DNA of 64,000 bases from CAIUMH01 sp963758555 (GTDB taxonomy: Bacteria; Actinomycetota; Acidimicrobiia; Acidimicrobiales; RAAP-2), in assembly GCA_963758555.1 (NCBI GenBank), contig CAVWVW010000003.1, forward strand, positions 1,302,001 through 1,366,000. The letters are read 5' to 3'. Positions 54,619 through 63,877 of this stretch are shown here, one piece after another. How positions within the stretch are numbered: the first letter of the stretch is position 1; every line of letters starts with the position of its first letter. A program made the position numbers and the translations under genes. A model generated the notes under the pieces. The model did no database searches. It saw only the letters and a program-made list of their open reading frames with translations, and was not told the DNA's origin.

Positions 54619-55578
54619 TCACGCCTCCCCGAACACGTCGGCCACGACGTCGTCGGCGACGTTGGCACCCGTCAGCACCACCACGATCTCGCCCTCCCAC
54701 GAACGGTGCTGGCGGAGGGCGGCGAGCCCGGCAGCGGCCGAGCCCTCGATCAGCACGCCGAGCTCTTGGGCGGCATCTCGCATGCTTCGCCGCAGCGATG
54801 CTTCGGAGACGAGCGTGAGGTCGAACGGTGCGTGACCGAGGAGCTCTAAGGGCAGCGAATCGGCCTCGACGCTGCCCGCGATGCCATCGGCGATGGTGTC
54901 GTCGAGCTCCTCCTCGCTCACCGGCACACCCCGCATGAGCGCGGCGAACGCTGCGTTCTGGGCCATCTGCGCACCATGGATCGCCACTGCTGCTCTCGAG
55001 CCCAGGGCACAACCGGCAGCGAGTCCTCCCCCGCCGACGGGCACCACGAGGTGAGCGACCTCAGGCAGCTGGTGGGCGACCTCGAGGGCCAGCGTCGCTT
55101 GGCCGGCGATCACGTCGGTGTCGTTGTAGGGAGAGAGGAACCGGGCGCCGCGCTCCCGGGCCAGCGCGAGGGCGATGTCCTCGGCCTCGCCATAGTTCTC
55201 TCCCGCCAGCACCAGCTCGACGTCGAAGGTCCTGAGCTTGGCCACCTTGGCGCTCGAGGCGGTCTCGGGCACCACCACGGTTGCCGGCACGCCGAGCTCG
55301 TGGGCGGCGAAAGCGACCCCGAGCGCGTGGTTGCCCGCCGAGCAGGCCACCACGTGAGCGCCTTCATCCAGACCAGCGAGCGCAGCCAGGGCTCCTCGCA
55401 CCTTGAACGAGCCAGTCGGCTGCGTGGTCTCGAGCTTGAGCCAGATCGTTCGACCATCGAGCTCGGCTTCCACCAGCGGCGTCGGCTCGAGGTGGCTGGC
55501 CACCACCCGGCGAGCGCGTTGGACATCGTCGGCAGTCGGTCGCTCCAGACGCCGAAGGCGAAGCCCGTCAGCCACCAT
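54619..55578 (-). CDS. Threonine/serine dehydratase-like PLP enzyme
   Basis: 319 residues of fold-type II: the PLP lysine in PTGSFKVRGALAAL, CSAGNHALGVAFAAHELG, the phosphate loop VPVGGGGLAAGCA, and a C-terminal VVVLTGANV. It lacks the ACT regulatory domain of biosynthetic IlvA, so it resembles catabolic threonine dehydratase or serine dehydratase. It could make 2-oxobutyrate for isoleucine or simply break down hydroxy amino acids. ATG 55578 is preferred over the preceding TTG. Confidence 0.88.
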   Translation of the reverse strand: MVADGLRLRRLERPTADDVQRARRVVASHLEPTPLVEAELDGRTIWLKLETTQPTGSFKVRGALAALAGLDEGAHVVACSAGNHALGVAFAAHELGVPATVVVPETASSAKVAKLRTFDVELVLAGENYGEAEDIALALARERGARFLSPYNDTDVIAGQATLALEVAHQLPEVAHLVVPVGGGGLAAGCALGSRAAVAIHGAQMAQNAAFAALMRGVPVSEEELDDTIADGIAGSVEADSLPLELLGHAPFDLTLVSEASLRRSMRDAAQELGVLIEGSAAAGLAALRQHRSWEGEIVVVLTGANVADDVVADVFGEA

Positions 55579-55704
55579 CAAGACCCCCCGGTCGGCTTCT
55601 CAGCGACGAGTGCTCGTCGAGCGCACGTCGCTCCTCGTTGGTCGTCCTCGCCATCTTCGCGCCCCGGAGCCCCGGTGCCGTCGGGCGTCGACCGATAACG
55701 TCGG

Positions 55705-56958
55705 ATGGTGCCTGACGATGCTGCCAAGTCTGCCAGCGAGGCCACCGGAGCCGAGCGTGGCCGAGCCGAGGACGCGGCGCGCCACGAGGAGAGCCAGCTC
55801 GTCTCCCGCCTGAGCATCGTGGTGCTGCTCGAGTGGATGGGCGGCGGGGTGATCTTGCCCCTCCTCCCCCTCTACCTGCGCCAGCAGGGGATCTCGCCGG
55901 CCTACGTGGGTGTGACCATGGCAGCCTTCTACTTTGGCGCGCTGTGCCTGCAGTACCCGGCGGGGCGCTTGGTCGATCGCATCGGTCGACGACCCATCTT
56001 GATCGCTGGGCTCTTCTGCTACGCGGGAGCCACCCTGGCCTTCTTGGTCTGGACCTCGGCGATCGGCTTCATCGTGCTCCGCTTCGTCCAGGGGGCAGCC
56101 GGTGGTGCCGTCGAGGTGGCCTCGCTGGCGCTGATCTCCTCGGCGGTGCCCATCGAGCGGCGAGGTCGAGCTACGTCGAGGATCTACCAGGCTCAGTACA
56201 TCGGCATCTTCGTCGGTCCCGTGGTCGGGGCGCTCATCGGGGTGGCCCACATGCGCCTGCTCTTCGCCTTGACCGCCACTCTGTGCGTGGCGGCGTCGGT
56301 GCCGGTGGTCACGAGCGCCGTGATCCGGCGCCACGACGTCGTGGGTGGGACGAGCCGCGAGCCACTCGTGCGCATCGTGGCCAACCGAGCGCTCATCGGC
56401 TCGATGGTCCTCGGGGTGACGCTCGGGATCATCACCGGCATCTACGAAGCCTGCTGGACGCTGCTCATGCAGGCCCACGGGGCGACCCAGCTCCAGATCG
56501 GCCTGTCGTGGGCGGTCTTCTCGCTGCCCTACATCTTCTTGGTGCGGACCTCGGGCTGGCTGGCGGATCACGTGGACCGACGGGTCCTCGCCATCGGGGG
56601 GATCTCTCTGTCGTTCGTGATGTTCCTCTCGTGGTCCCACATCGCCAACCCCAACGTCATGATCGCCTTCAACGTCGTCGAGTCGGTCGCCTTCTCCTTG
56701 ATCGTGCCGGCGACCCAGTCGCTGCTCACCCAAGGGCGAGCTCCCGTCGAGCTCGGTCGGATCCAGGGCGCCTACGCCACGGCCACCACCGCAGCCATCG
56801 CCGTCGCCGCCTCCATCGGCGGGGTGCTCTTCACCATCGGTCCGGGAGTCCCTTTCACGGCGTCAGCTCCCTTGGTCGCCGCGGCGGCGATCGCCGCTGG
56901 CGTCATCTGGCGGAAGGTCCCCGGTCGCGTGGCGCACGGCGCGACGACGCCGACCTAG
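55705..56958 (+). CDS. Major facilitator superfamily transporter
   Basis: 417 residues with 12 predicted membrane helices. The motif A region between helices 2 and 3 reads GRLVDRIGRRPILIAG, and a related one between helices 8 and 9 reads WLADHVDRRVLAIGG. The layout fits a drug or metabolite exporter. No substrate is evident. GATAAC lies five bases before ATG 55705, suggesting a leaderless or nearly leaderless message. Confidence 0.9.
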   Translation: MVPDDAAKSASEATGAERGRAEDAARHEESQLVSRLSIVVLLEWMGGGVILPLLPLYLRQQGISPAYVGVTMAAFYFGALCLQYPAGRLVDRIGRRPILIAGLFCYAGATLAFLVWTSAIGFIVLRFVQGAAGGAVEVASLALISSAVPIERRGRATSRIYQAQYIGIFVGPVVGALIGVAHMRLLFALTATLCVAASVPVVTSAVIRRHDVVGGTSREPLVRIVANRALIGSMVLGVTLGIITGIYEACWTLLMQAHGATQLQIGLSWAVFSLPYIFLVRTSGWLADHVDRRVLAIGGISLSFVMFLSWSHIANPNVMIAFNVVESVAFSLIVPATQSLLTQGRAPVELGRIQGAYATATTAAIAVAASIGGVLFTIGPGVPFTASAPLVAAAAIAAGVIWRKVPGRVAHGATTPT

Positions 56959-56972
56959 CGGGCCCTGGCTCG

Positions 56973-57746
56973 TCAGGCGCGGCGGCGACCAACGACGACC
57001 AGCTCAAGGCCGTCACCGAGCGGGCGCCCGCCACGCGCGGTGGCGCTCACGAGCTCCACGCCGAGCCGGTCGAAGAGGTCCTCCCACTCGTGCGCCACCA
57101 ACAGCCGCTGGCGGAGCACCCGCTCGCTCGAGGCGCCGCCTCGCTCGATCGTCCTGACGGTGACGAAGCGCCGAGATCCCTCGTCGTAGATCGTGCGATC
57201 GACCTGGCGCTCGCCCTCTCGCTCGAGCACGACAGGGCCCTCTTCGTGACGGAGCACGCTGCGCACGAGGTCACGGTCCAAGGTGTCGATCACCACTCGG
57301 CCGCCGGGACGGACGGCTCCGGCAGCCGTGGCCACGATGGCCTCGTTGTCGGCGTCGCTGGCGAAGCCCCAGGTGTTGAACCACAGCGCAGCTCCGTCGA
57401 AGGGCTCATGGCCCTCGAGTGCCCCTCGGTGCGCGAGGTCGGCGTGCAGCCACGTGACCTCAACGCCCCGAGCACGGGGCTGGGCGCGAGCTCGCTCGAG
57501 CTGGTCTCGATCCCGATCGACACCGACCACGACGTGGCCGAGCGCGGCGAGGCGCACCGCGAGCCGTCCGTCTCCGCACCCGGCGTCGAGCACCCGTGCT
57601 CGCCGGTCGAGCTCCAAGAGCTCGAGCAGCTCGGTGGCGTCCTCGTCGGCCTGCTCGGGGGTCAGGTAGCCCTGGTGGAAGAAGTGGTCGTCGTCGGTGA
57701 AGGCGACGTCATGGACCTCGCCGTGCTCGTCGCTCGAGCTGCTCAT
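56973..57746 (-). CDS. SAM-dependent class I methyltransferase
   Basis: 257 residues with HHFFHQGYLTPEQADEDATEL before the SAM-binding motif I VLDAGCGDGRLAVRLAALGH, then VGVDRDRDQLERARAQ (motif II) and FDGAALWFNTWGF. The order matches class I methyltransferases acting on small molecules. The substrate is unknown. ATG 57746 follows GGCGGAGGGG; ATG 57797 would add 17 residues. Confidence 0.87.
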   Translation of the reverse strand: MSSSSDEHGEVHDVAFTDDDHFFHQGYLTPEQADEDATELLELLELDRRARVLDAGCGDGRLAVRLAALGHVVVGVDRDRDQLERARAQPRARGVEVTWLHADLAHRGALEGHEPFDGAALWFNTWGFASDADNEAIVATAAGAVRPGGRVVIDTLDRDLVRSVLRHEEGPVVLEREGERQVDRTIYDEGSRRFVTVRTIERGGASSERVLRQRLLVAHEWEDLFDRLGVELVSATARGGRPLGDGLELVVVGRRRA

Positions 57747-57797
57747 GGCCCCTCCGCCGCCCTCGGGCGGCTCACTCGCTCGGCAACGATCTGTCAT

Positions 57798-58117
57798 CGA
57801 GCATTCACATTCTGATCCGACATCGCGTCATCGTGGTGCGCTAGGAAAGAGTGCCAAGGCGACGTCGTCGCCACGGGCGGAGGCAACTTGAGCGAGCGGG
57901 CATTCTGGGAAGACCTCGATCCTTCTGAGCGACACGCTCGCCCCCTCCACGCACTCCCGGGCCTTCCGGCCCCGTCCACGCTCGCACAGTGGCTCGGGAC
58001 TCGACACGATGCGTGCTCGTCGCACCGCCGTGCCCGACGACAGCAGCGCTGCGACCTGGTCGCTGGGCCACCAGACCTGCTCTTGAGCGAGCACCCAGCC
58101 GCGAGCAAGGAGGAGTC
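57798..58117. other. 320-bp gap upstream of the NCS1 permease
   Basis: Divergent region between the methyltransferase and the permease. It has a perfect GGCGAC-GTC-GTCGCC hairpin near 57857-57871, and an open frame from a TTG at 57888 that reads into the permease start (listed separately). I compared it by eye with known riboswitch cores (guanidine-I, glycine, ZTP, SAM-IV, cobalamin) and found no convincing match. Confidence 0.4.
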
Positions 58118-58121
58118 GTGA
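57888..58121 (+). CDS. Doubtful small reading frame upstream of the permease
   Basis: 77 codons starting at TTG with GGCGGAGG six bases upstream: MSERAFWEDLDPSERHARPL at the start, then a Pro/Arg/His-rich part. Its stop overlaps the permease GTG as GTGA and it contains the permease ribosome site. No homology is recognised. It could be a real upstream gene, a regulatory leader frame, or chance in GC-rich DNA. Confidence 0.25.
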   Translation: MSERAFWEDLDPSERHARPLHALPGLPAPSTLAQWLGTRHDACSSHRRARRQQRCDLVAGPPDLLLSEHPAASKEES

Positions 58122-59635
58122 CCGCAACCCTGGAGCCCGAGAGCCAGTCGCTTCCCCTAGAGGACCAGGCGTTCCACATCGAGCAGCACGGTGTGGACTA
58201 CATCCCGCTCTCTGAGCGATGGGCCAAGCCTCGAGACATCGCCGCCATGTGGGCGGGGGCGAGCATCAACGTCGAGTACTTCATCTACGGCGCCATCCTC
58301 ATGGGCTTCGGCTTCACCTTCTGGCAGGCGTTCAGCATCATCGTCATCGGCAACCTCTCGTGGTTCCTCGTCGGGCTCTGCTCGCTCCAAGGTCCCGTCT
58401 CGGGCACCACGGTCTTCGGGACGAACCGGGCAGCGTTCGGACCACGCGGGTCGAAGTTCCCTGCCCTCTTCAACTGGATGACCCAGCTCGGCTTCGAGGT
58501 CGAGGGCCTGATCCTCATCGTCGCCGCGGCGCTGATCCTGGCCGAGAAGGCAGGCTTCCATGCCGGTGATCCCCTCAAGGTCGTCTTGATCCTGCTGGCC
58601 GTCGGCATCCAGATCGTGCTGCCGTTCCTCGGCCACGCCACCATGGTCAAGGTGCTCAAGGCGCTGATCATCCCCTTTGGCATCGTGTTTCTCGTCCTGC
58701 TCGGGTTCTCCTGGGGTCACGCCCACACCGGGCTCAAGCCAGAGTTCCCCGCCAGCTGGCAGCTCTGGACGGCAGGCCTGGCCTTCACGATCACGCTCTC
58801 GGGCCTCGGGTGGACCGAGTGCGGCAACGACTACTCGCGCTATCTCGACGAGGACGCCCACAAGGGCAAGATCGTCGGCTGGCTGTTCCTCGGGACCGCG
58901 ATCCCTGAGATCTTGATGATGACGCTGGGCGCCTTGGTGTTCACCTTCATCGGCTCGGCCGCCATCTGGAACGGCTCGAACCCCTTCCAGGCCTTCATCC
59001 ACCAGAGCGTGATCCCCAGCTGGTTCGTCGTGATCTTCATGATCTTCACCATCATCCAGCTCTTCGGGATCAACAGCCTGGACCTCTACTCGAGCGGCGT
59101 CACGCTCCAAGCCCTGGGGCTTCGCTTCAAGCGCTATCAAGCGGTGCTCCTCGACTCGATGATCGCCATGGCGATCACCTTCTACGCCGTGTTCAACTCG
59201 AGCTTCTCGGGCTACTTGAAGGACTTCGTCGACCTGGTGATCATCTGGATCGCTCCGTGGTGCGCGATCTACCTGGTCGACTGGGCGCTTCGGCGGTACC
59301 GCTACAGCTCGGCCGACCTCCAAAAGACGGACAAGACCTCGATCTACTGGGCCAACGGCGGCGTGAACTGGGCGGCGATCGTCGCCATGCTGCTCGGGAT
59401 GTGCGGTGCGATGTCGGCGCTCAACACGACGTTCTCGGTCCCGAACTGGATGCACCCGATCGTCGTGGCCACGGCCCCGGCCAAGAGCCCGATCTACTAC
59501 GGTGCCGACTTCAGCGTCTTCATGGGCCTGGGCGTCGGAGCCCTCGCCTACCTCATCCTGGCCACCGCCACCGGTGTGGTGAAGAAGCAGGTCGCCGCCC
59601 AGAACGAGCTGCTCGAGCCGGTGCCAACCGCGTGA
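58118..59635 (+). CDS. codB: NCS1 family cytosine/purine permease
   Basis: 505 residues with about 12 membrane helices of the nucleobase:cation symporter-1 family: ERWAKPRDIAAMWAGASINVEYF, SLQGPVSGTTVFGTNRAAFG and ECGNDYSRYLDED are typical. GTG 58118 has AAGGAGGAG upstream. The next genes (phosphoribosyltransferase, cytosine-deaminase-like protein, upp) suggest cytosine or a related base as cargo. The symbol is by context. Confidence 0.87.
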   Translation: MTATLEPESQSLPLEDQAFHIEQHGVDYIPLSERWAKPRDIAAMWAGASINVEYFIYGAILMGFGFTFWQAFSIIVIGNLSWFLVGLCSLQGPVSGTTVFGTNRAAFGPRGSKFPALFNWMTQLGFEVEGLILIVAAALILAEKAGFHAGDPLKVVLILLAVGIQIVLPFLGHATMVKVLKALIIPFGIVFLVLLGFSWGHAHTGLKPEFPASWQLWTAGLAFTITLSGLGWTECGNDYSRYLDEDAHKGKIVGWLFLGTAIPEILMMTLGALVFTFIGSAAIWNGSNPFQAFIHQSVIPSWFVVIFMIFTIIQLFGINSLDLYSSGVTLQALGLRFKRYQAVLLDSMIAMAITFYAVFNSSFSGYLKDFVDLVIIWIAPWCAIYLVDWALRRYRYSSADLQKTDKTSIYWANGGVNWAAIVAMLLGMCGAMSALNTTFSVPNWMHPIVVATAPAKSPIYYGADFSVFMGLGVGALAYLILATATGVVKKQVAAQNELLEPVPTA

Positions 59636-59642
59636 ACGAGAG

Positions 59643-60251
59643 CTAGAGCAATCCTTCGACGAGCCGACCTTCGTCGTCCCGGTGGAACAGCGGGATGGCA
59701 CCGAGGGCGCGGATCATGGCGGCGTCATCGCCCAACGAGGTCTTCCAGGCGTCGCCTTCGGTGACCAAGCACCCGAGGGCGACGGGGATGCCTCCCACCT
59801 TCCGCACCAGCTTGAGCGCAGCGACGATCGAGGCACCGGTGGAGATCACGTCGTCGACGATGGCCACGCGCTTGCCGGCCACGGCGCTGATGCGAGCTCG
59901 ATCGAACAAGAGCCGCTGGTCGGACGCGGTGGTGATGGACTTCACCGTCTCCCACTCGCCGTCGGCGAGGTGGATCTTCGGGGTCTTGTGCAAGATGACG
60001 TAGTCGTCCAAGCCGAGGGCTCTCGTGGTCTCGATGGCGAGCGGGATCCCCATCGTGGCCACCGACACCACGATGTCCACCTCGAGGTCGGCCAAGCGCT
60101 CAGCCAGCTCCTCGCCGGCGGTGGAGGCGAAGCCCACGCCCTGGTCGACGGTGATGAGCAGGGCGATGGTCAGCTCGTCGGACAGATCGATGATCGGCAG
60201 CGTCACCGACTGGCCGCCAACTTGCGCTTGGTAGGTGCCCGTGGCCGCCAT
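59643..60251 (-). CDS. Phosphoribosyltransferase (nucleobase salvage)
   Basis: 202 residues of the type I PRTase fold: PRPP motif RVAIVDDVISTGASIVAALKL, and an N-terminal region with IDLSDELTIALLITVDQG. The base-specific hood does not identify adenine, guanine/xanthine or orotate with certainty. It lies between a permease and a divergent deaminase, so a nucleobase salvage role is likely. ATG 60251 faces the deaminase start with 24 bp between them; TACGAC six bases upstream may be a leaderless -10. Confidence 0.85.
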   Translation of the reverse strand: MAATGTYQAQVGGQSVTLPIIDLSDELTIALLITVDQGVGFASTAGEELAERLADLEVDIVVSVATMGIPLAIETTRALGLDDYVILHKTPKIHLADGEWETVKSITTASDQRLLFDRARISAVAGKRVAIVDDVISTGASIVAALKLVRKVGGIPVALGCLVTEGDAWKTSLGDDAAMIRALGAIPLFHRDDEGRLVEGLL

Positions 60252-60275
60252 ACAGGTGTCGTACCCTCTCACCTC

Positions 60276-60752
60276 ATGGTGATCCCGGAGGACCACACGC
60301 CGCTCAGCCTTGCGTCGGCTCGAGCGATGCTGACGGTAGCACTCGACGAGGCGCGCCTCGGCTTGGCCGAGGGCGGCATCCCCATCGGAGCGGCCCTCTT
60401 CCTGCGCGACGGCACCCTGCTCGGACAAGGGCACAACCGACGGGTCCAAGACGACGACGCCTCCCTCCACGCCGAGACCGACGCCTTCCGCCAGGCCGGC
60501 CGTCGACGTGACTACTCGAGCTGCGTGATGGTCACCACGCTCTCGCCGTGCTGGTACTGCTCAGGGCTGGTGCGACAGTTCAACATCGGTGCCGTGGTGA
60601 TCGGCGAGCGCCGCACCTTCGTCGGCGGGCACGACTGGCTCGAGGACTTGGGCGTCGAGATCATCCACCTCGACGACGAGGCCTGCATCGAGCTGCTCGG
60701 CACCTTCGTCCACAAGCACCCTGAGCTCTGGCACGAGGACATCGGCCTCTAG
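60276..60752 (+). CDS. Cytosine deaminase-like zinc hydrolase (CMP/dCMP deaminase fold)
   Basis: 158 residues with the zinc motif HAETDAFRQAG and the second half TTLSPCWYCSGLVRQFNIG, the H-A-E...P-C-x2-C set. The TLSPCxxCSG pattern and size resemble yeast-type cytosine deaminase more than tRNA or guanine deaminases. With a nucleobase permease and upp nearby, cytosine to uracil is the likely reaction. Tight divergent spacing to the phosphoribosyltransferase gene suggests shared control. Confidence 0.87.
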   Translation: MVIPEDHTPLSLASARAMLTVALDEARLGLAEGGIPIGAALFLRDGTLLGQGHNRRVQDDDASLHAETDAFRQAGRRRDYSSCVMVTTLSPCWYCSGLVRQFNIGAVVIGERRTFVGGHDWLEDLGVEIIHLDDEACIELLGTFVHKHPELWHEDIGL

Positions 60753-60768
60753 CGACGCGCCGCTCAGT

Positions 60769-60790
60769 GGCGCCTCGGCACGGTGGCGCC
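60769..60790. terminator. Possible hairpin between convergent deaminase and upp genes
   Basis: GGCGCC is repeated around TCGGCACGGT and can form a short stem in the 125-bp convergent gap. No T-run is present. Confidence 0.25.
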
Positions 60791-60877
60791 TTGTGAGCTC
60801 GAGGTCCTCTGGCGCTACCCCGAGTGCGACGCCTCTCTTGCGCGGTCGGGGTCGACGCCCTGGGACGGCGGGAGCGG

Positions 60878-61519
60878 TCAGTGGCGCACCGGGGCGCCGA
60901 AGAGCCGATCACCCGCATCGCCCAAGCCGGGGACGATGTAGCCCCTCTCGTCGAGCTCCTCGTCGAGGGCGGCGGTGATGACGAGGACGTCGGGGTGCAG
61001 CTGGCCGAAGGCCTCGACGCCGGGTGCGGAGGCGATGAGGCACAAGACGGTGACGTCGGTGGCGCCGCGCGCCTTGAGCAGGTCGACGACCTGGATGAGC
61101 GACCCGCCGGTCGCCAGCATCGGATCGCACACCACGATCGTGGTCCCGGAGAGCTCTCGGGGCAGGCCATCGAGATAGATCTCGGCCTCGAAGCTCTCCT
61201 CGTCTCGACGCATCCCGATGTGGCAGACGCGGGTGACCGGCAGCATGGCCTGGAGCGCCGGGATGAGGCCGAGACCGGCCCGCAGGACAGGGATGAGGAG
61301 CACCTCTTCGGTCACCTGCTGGACCACGACGCCGTGGGCCACCGGTGTGTCGATCACCACCTCGTCGGTGGGCAGCTGGGCGAAGGCCTCGATGGCCAGA
61401 AACGTCGTGATCTCTGAGGCCAAGCGCCCGAACTGCGCCTGATCGGTCGTGCTCGAGCGCAGGCCGGCGACCCGATGGGCCACCAAGGGATGGTCGAGCA
61501 CGCGCAGCTGGGGGGCCAT
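60878..61519 (-). CDS. upp: Uracil phosphoribosyltransferase
   Basis: Converts uracil and PRPP to UMP. The 213 residues contain LRVLDHPLVAHRVAGLRS, TTDQAQFGRLASEITTFLA, VPVLRAGLGL-like LIPVLRAGLGLIPALQAML, the PRPP loop VVCDPMLATGGSLIQVVDLL and a C-terminal GYIVPGLGDAGDRLFG, all standard for Upp. With the permease and deaminase it completes a cytosine-to-UMP route. Confidence 0.96.
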   Translation of the reverse strand: MAPQLRVLDHPLVAHRVAGLRSSTTDQAQFGRLASEITTFLAIEAFAQLPTDEVVIDTPVAHGVVVQQVTEEVLLIPVLRAGLGLIPALQAMLPVTRVCHIGMRRDEESFEAEIYLDGLPRELSGTTIVVCDPMLATGGSLIQVVDLLKARGATDVTVLCLIASAPGVEAFGQLHPDVLVITAALDEELDERGYIVPGLGDAGDRLFGAPVRH

Positions 61520-61594
61520 CGGCCACGACGCTACCTCGCTGCGCAGACCCGAGAGCCGGATGAGCGGGCGGGATCGACTCTAGGATTGACGCCG

Positions 61595-62044
61595 ATGACG
61601 ACACAACCTCTCTCCATCACCGCGCAAGCGGCTCGAGGCGCGGCCCTGCTGGCCAAGCGAGTCGAGGTCGCCTTGGTGGAGGTCGACCTCACCCCGCCGC
61701 AGTACCGGTTCTTGGCCCACCTCGAAGCCGGGAGCTCCACGGCGACCTACGCCGCTGAGCGCCTGGCGGTCAGCCCTCCCAGCGTGACCTCCATCGTCGA
61801 CGGCCTGGTGGCCCGAGGCCTGGTCGAGCGCAAGATGGGAGCAGGCGATCGTCGGCGAGTCAGCTTGGAGCTGACGGAGGAGGGCTTCAGCGCTCTTCGT
61901 CGCGGCGACAAGGCCATCGCCGCTGAGCTCGACTCCGTCGCACAGGTCACCGAAGACCGGACCGGCACGGCCCACGCCAGCGAAGCGCTGGCGTGGTGGG
62001 CCGAGACCATCCGCGCTGATTACGCGTCACGCGCCAGCCGCTAG
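61595..62044 (+). CDS. MarR family transcriptional regulator of the ABC exporter
   Basis: 149 residues with a winged helix: LTPPQYRFLAHLEAGSS, ATYAAERLAVSPPSVTSIVDGLVARGLVERKMGAGDRRRVSLELT. It lies directly before an ABC exporter (its TAG is followed at once by the GTG of the exporter), the usual arrangement for a repressor responding to the exporter's substrate. TAGGAT ends eight bases before ATG 61595, fitting a leaderless message. Confidence 0.9.
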   Translation: MTTQPLSITAQAARGAALLAKRVEVALVEVDLTPPQYRFLAHLEAGSSTATYAAERLAVSPPSVTSIVDGLVARGLVERKMGAGDRRRVSLELTEEGFSALRRGDKAIAAELDSVAQVTEDRTGTAHASEALAWWAETIRADYASRASR

Positions 62045-63877
62045 GTGACCACCAGCGAGACCCGAGCACCGGGCGAGGTTCGCCCCGAGCCGCCCCGATC
62101 CCCCTACCCGGGGCCCGCCTCCTCGATCGATCCCGATACGACGCGCCCGTGGTGGCGGCGGATCCTGCCGCTCATCGGCTCACATCGCTGGGCCTTCGGC
62201 ACGGCCCTCGTGCTCTCCTTCCTGAGCCTCATCCTCCAGGTGCTCGTCCCGAACCTCCTCAACCACGCCATCGACGCCCTCAGCACCGATCACGGCAAGT
62301 CGCTCGATCGCTACGTCGCCGAGGTCGTGGTCCTGGGGGTCCTGGCGGGGATCACCGGCTTCGGCTCTCGCTACCTCCTCTTCCGCACGGCCTATGACTT
62401 CGAGTTCGACCTGCGCGACCTGATCTTCCAGCACCTGACCAAGCTCTCGGCGTCCTTCTACGACCGCACCCAGTCGGGCCAGCTGATCTCGCGTGCGAAC
62501 TCTGACATCCGCTCGGTCCAGATGTACGCCACGTTCGCTCCCCAGATCATGATCCAGTGCGCCATCGGGGTCATCGCCTTCGCCTTCATGCTGTCGATCG
62601 ACGTGCCCTTGGCGCTCATCGCGCTCAGCACCATGCCGATCCTCCTGTGGGTGGGCATCCGCATGCGCAAGGTGATGTTCCCCGTCTCGTGGATCATCCA
62701 AGCTCGCTTGGCCGAGGTGGCCACCATCGTCGACGAGAACATCAACGGCGTGCGCGTGGTCAAGTCCTTCAACCAAGAGACCTCCCAGGTCCGCGATCTC
62801 GACGACGCCTCTGCCGGGGTGGCGTGGGCCTATGAGCAGGACGCCGATCTGAGGGCCCGCTACACCCCGGTGCTCCAGAACCTGCCCCAGGTGAGCCTGG
62901 CCCTCGTCTTGGGCTTCGGCGGTGCGATGGTCATCAACGGCCACCTCCAGATCGGTGCGATCCTCGCCTTCAACGCCTATTTGCTCATGCTCCAGGCCCC
63001 GTTCATGATGCTCGGGATGCTGGTGATGATGTCCCAGCGGGCCTCGGCGTCGGCGAGCCGGATCTTCGAGATCTTGGACGAGCGACCGAGCATCACCGAC
63101 GCTCCCGATGCCACGGACCTGGTCGTCACCCAGGGCCACGTGCGCTTCGACCACGTCAGCTTCGGGTACCAGGGTGGCCCTGAGATCATCCATCGCCTGG
63201 ATCTCGACCTCGAGCCCGGCGAGACGGTGGCCCTGGTGGGCAGGACCGGCTCGGGCAAGTCCACCCTGGCCCGCCTGCTGCTGCGGCTCTACGACGTCGA
63301 CGGCGGGTCGATCAGCATCGACGGGGTGGACGTCCGCTCGGTCACCCTGGAGTCGCTGCGCGACGGGGTCGGCGTGGTGCTCGACGAGCCCTTCTTGTTC
63401 TCGGCCACCGCGGCGGAGAACATCGCCTACGGCCGCCCGGACGCCTCCCGTGCAGACATCATCGCGGCGGCCACGGCAGCCAACGCCGACGGCTTCATCA
63501 GAGAGCTGAGCGATGGCTACGACTCGGTGATCGGCGAGCGCGGCTACACGCTCTCTGGCGGGCAGCGCCAGCGGATCGCCATCGCGCGAGCCCTGCTCGT
63601 CAACCCCCCCGTGCTGCTCTTGGACGACGCCACCTCGGCGATCGACGTCCACGTGGAGAACGAGATCCACGAGGCGCTGGCCCACCTGCTCGAGCGCCGC
63701 ACGACGCTGGTCATCGCCCACCGGCTCTCGACGATCTCGCTGGCCGATCGGGTCGTCCTCTTAGACGAGGGCTCGATCGTGGCCACCGGCACGCACGCGT
63801 GGCTGCTCGCCAACGAGCCTCGCTACGCCGCAGTCCTCGCCCAGGGCAGCGACCCGGTCGAGGGAGCGCTCTCATGA
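62045..63877 (+). CDS. ABC exporter half-transporter, permease-ATPase fusion (subunit A)
   Basis: 610 residues: six membrane helices (about 35-330) then an ATPase with Walker A VGRTGSGKSTLARLLLRLYD, signature LSGGQRQRIAIARALLV, Walker B VLLLDDATSAIDV and IAHRLST. The catalytic glutamate after Walker B is replaced by aspartate (LDDATSA rather than LDEATSA), typical of the degenerate site in heterodimeric exporters. The partner starts in the ATGATG overlap at the end. GTG 62045 directly follows the marR stop. Confidence 0.93.
   Translation: MTTSETRAPGEVRPEPPRSPYPGPASSIDPDTTRPWWRRILPLIGSHRWAFGTALVLSFLSLILQVLVPNLLNHAIDALSTDHGKSLDRYVAEVVVLGVLAGITGFGSRYLLFRTAYDFEFDLRDLIFQHLTKLSASFYDRTQSGQLISRANSDIRSVQMYATFAPQIMIQCAIGVIAFAFMLSIDVPLALIALSTMPILLWVGIRMRKVMFPVSWIIQARLAEVATIVDENINGVRVVKSFNQETSQVRDLDDASAGVAWAYEQDADLRARYTPVLQNLPQVSLALVLGFGGAMVINGHLQIGAILAFNAYLLMLQAPFMMLGMLVMMSQRASASASRIFEILDERPSITDAPDATDLVVTQGHVRFDHVSFGYQGGPEIIHRLDLDLEPGETVALVGRTGSGKSTLARLLLRLYDVDGGSISIDGVDVRSVTLESLRDGVGVVLDEPFLFSATAAENIAYGRPDASRADIIAAATAANADGFIRELSDGYDSVIGERGYTLSGGQRQRIAIARALLVNPPVLLLDDATSAIDVHVENEIHEALAHLLERRTTLVIAHRLSTISLADRVVLLDEGSIVATGTHAWLLANEPRYAAVLAQGSDPVEGALS

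Noticed and set aside
57840..57900. Guanidine-I, glycine or ZTP riboswitch before the permease
   Set aside because: A few short matches (GCTAGG, CACGGGCGGAGG) are present but the conserved cores are missing or out of order.
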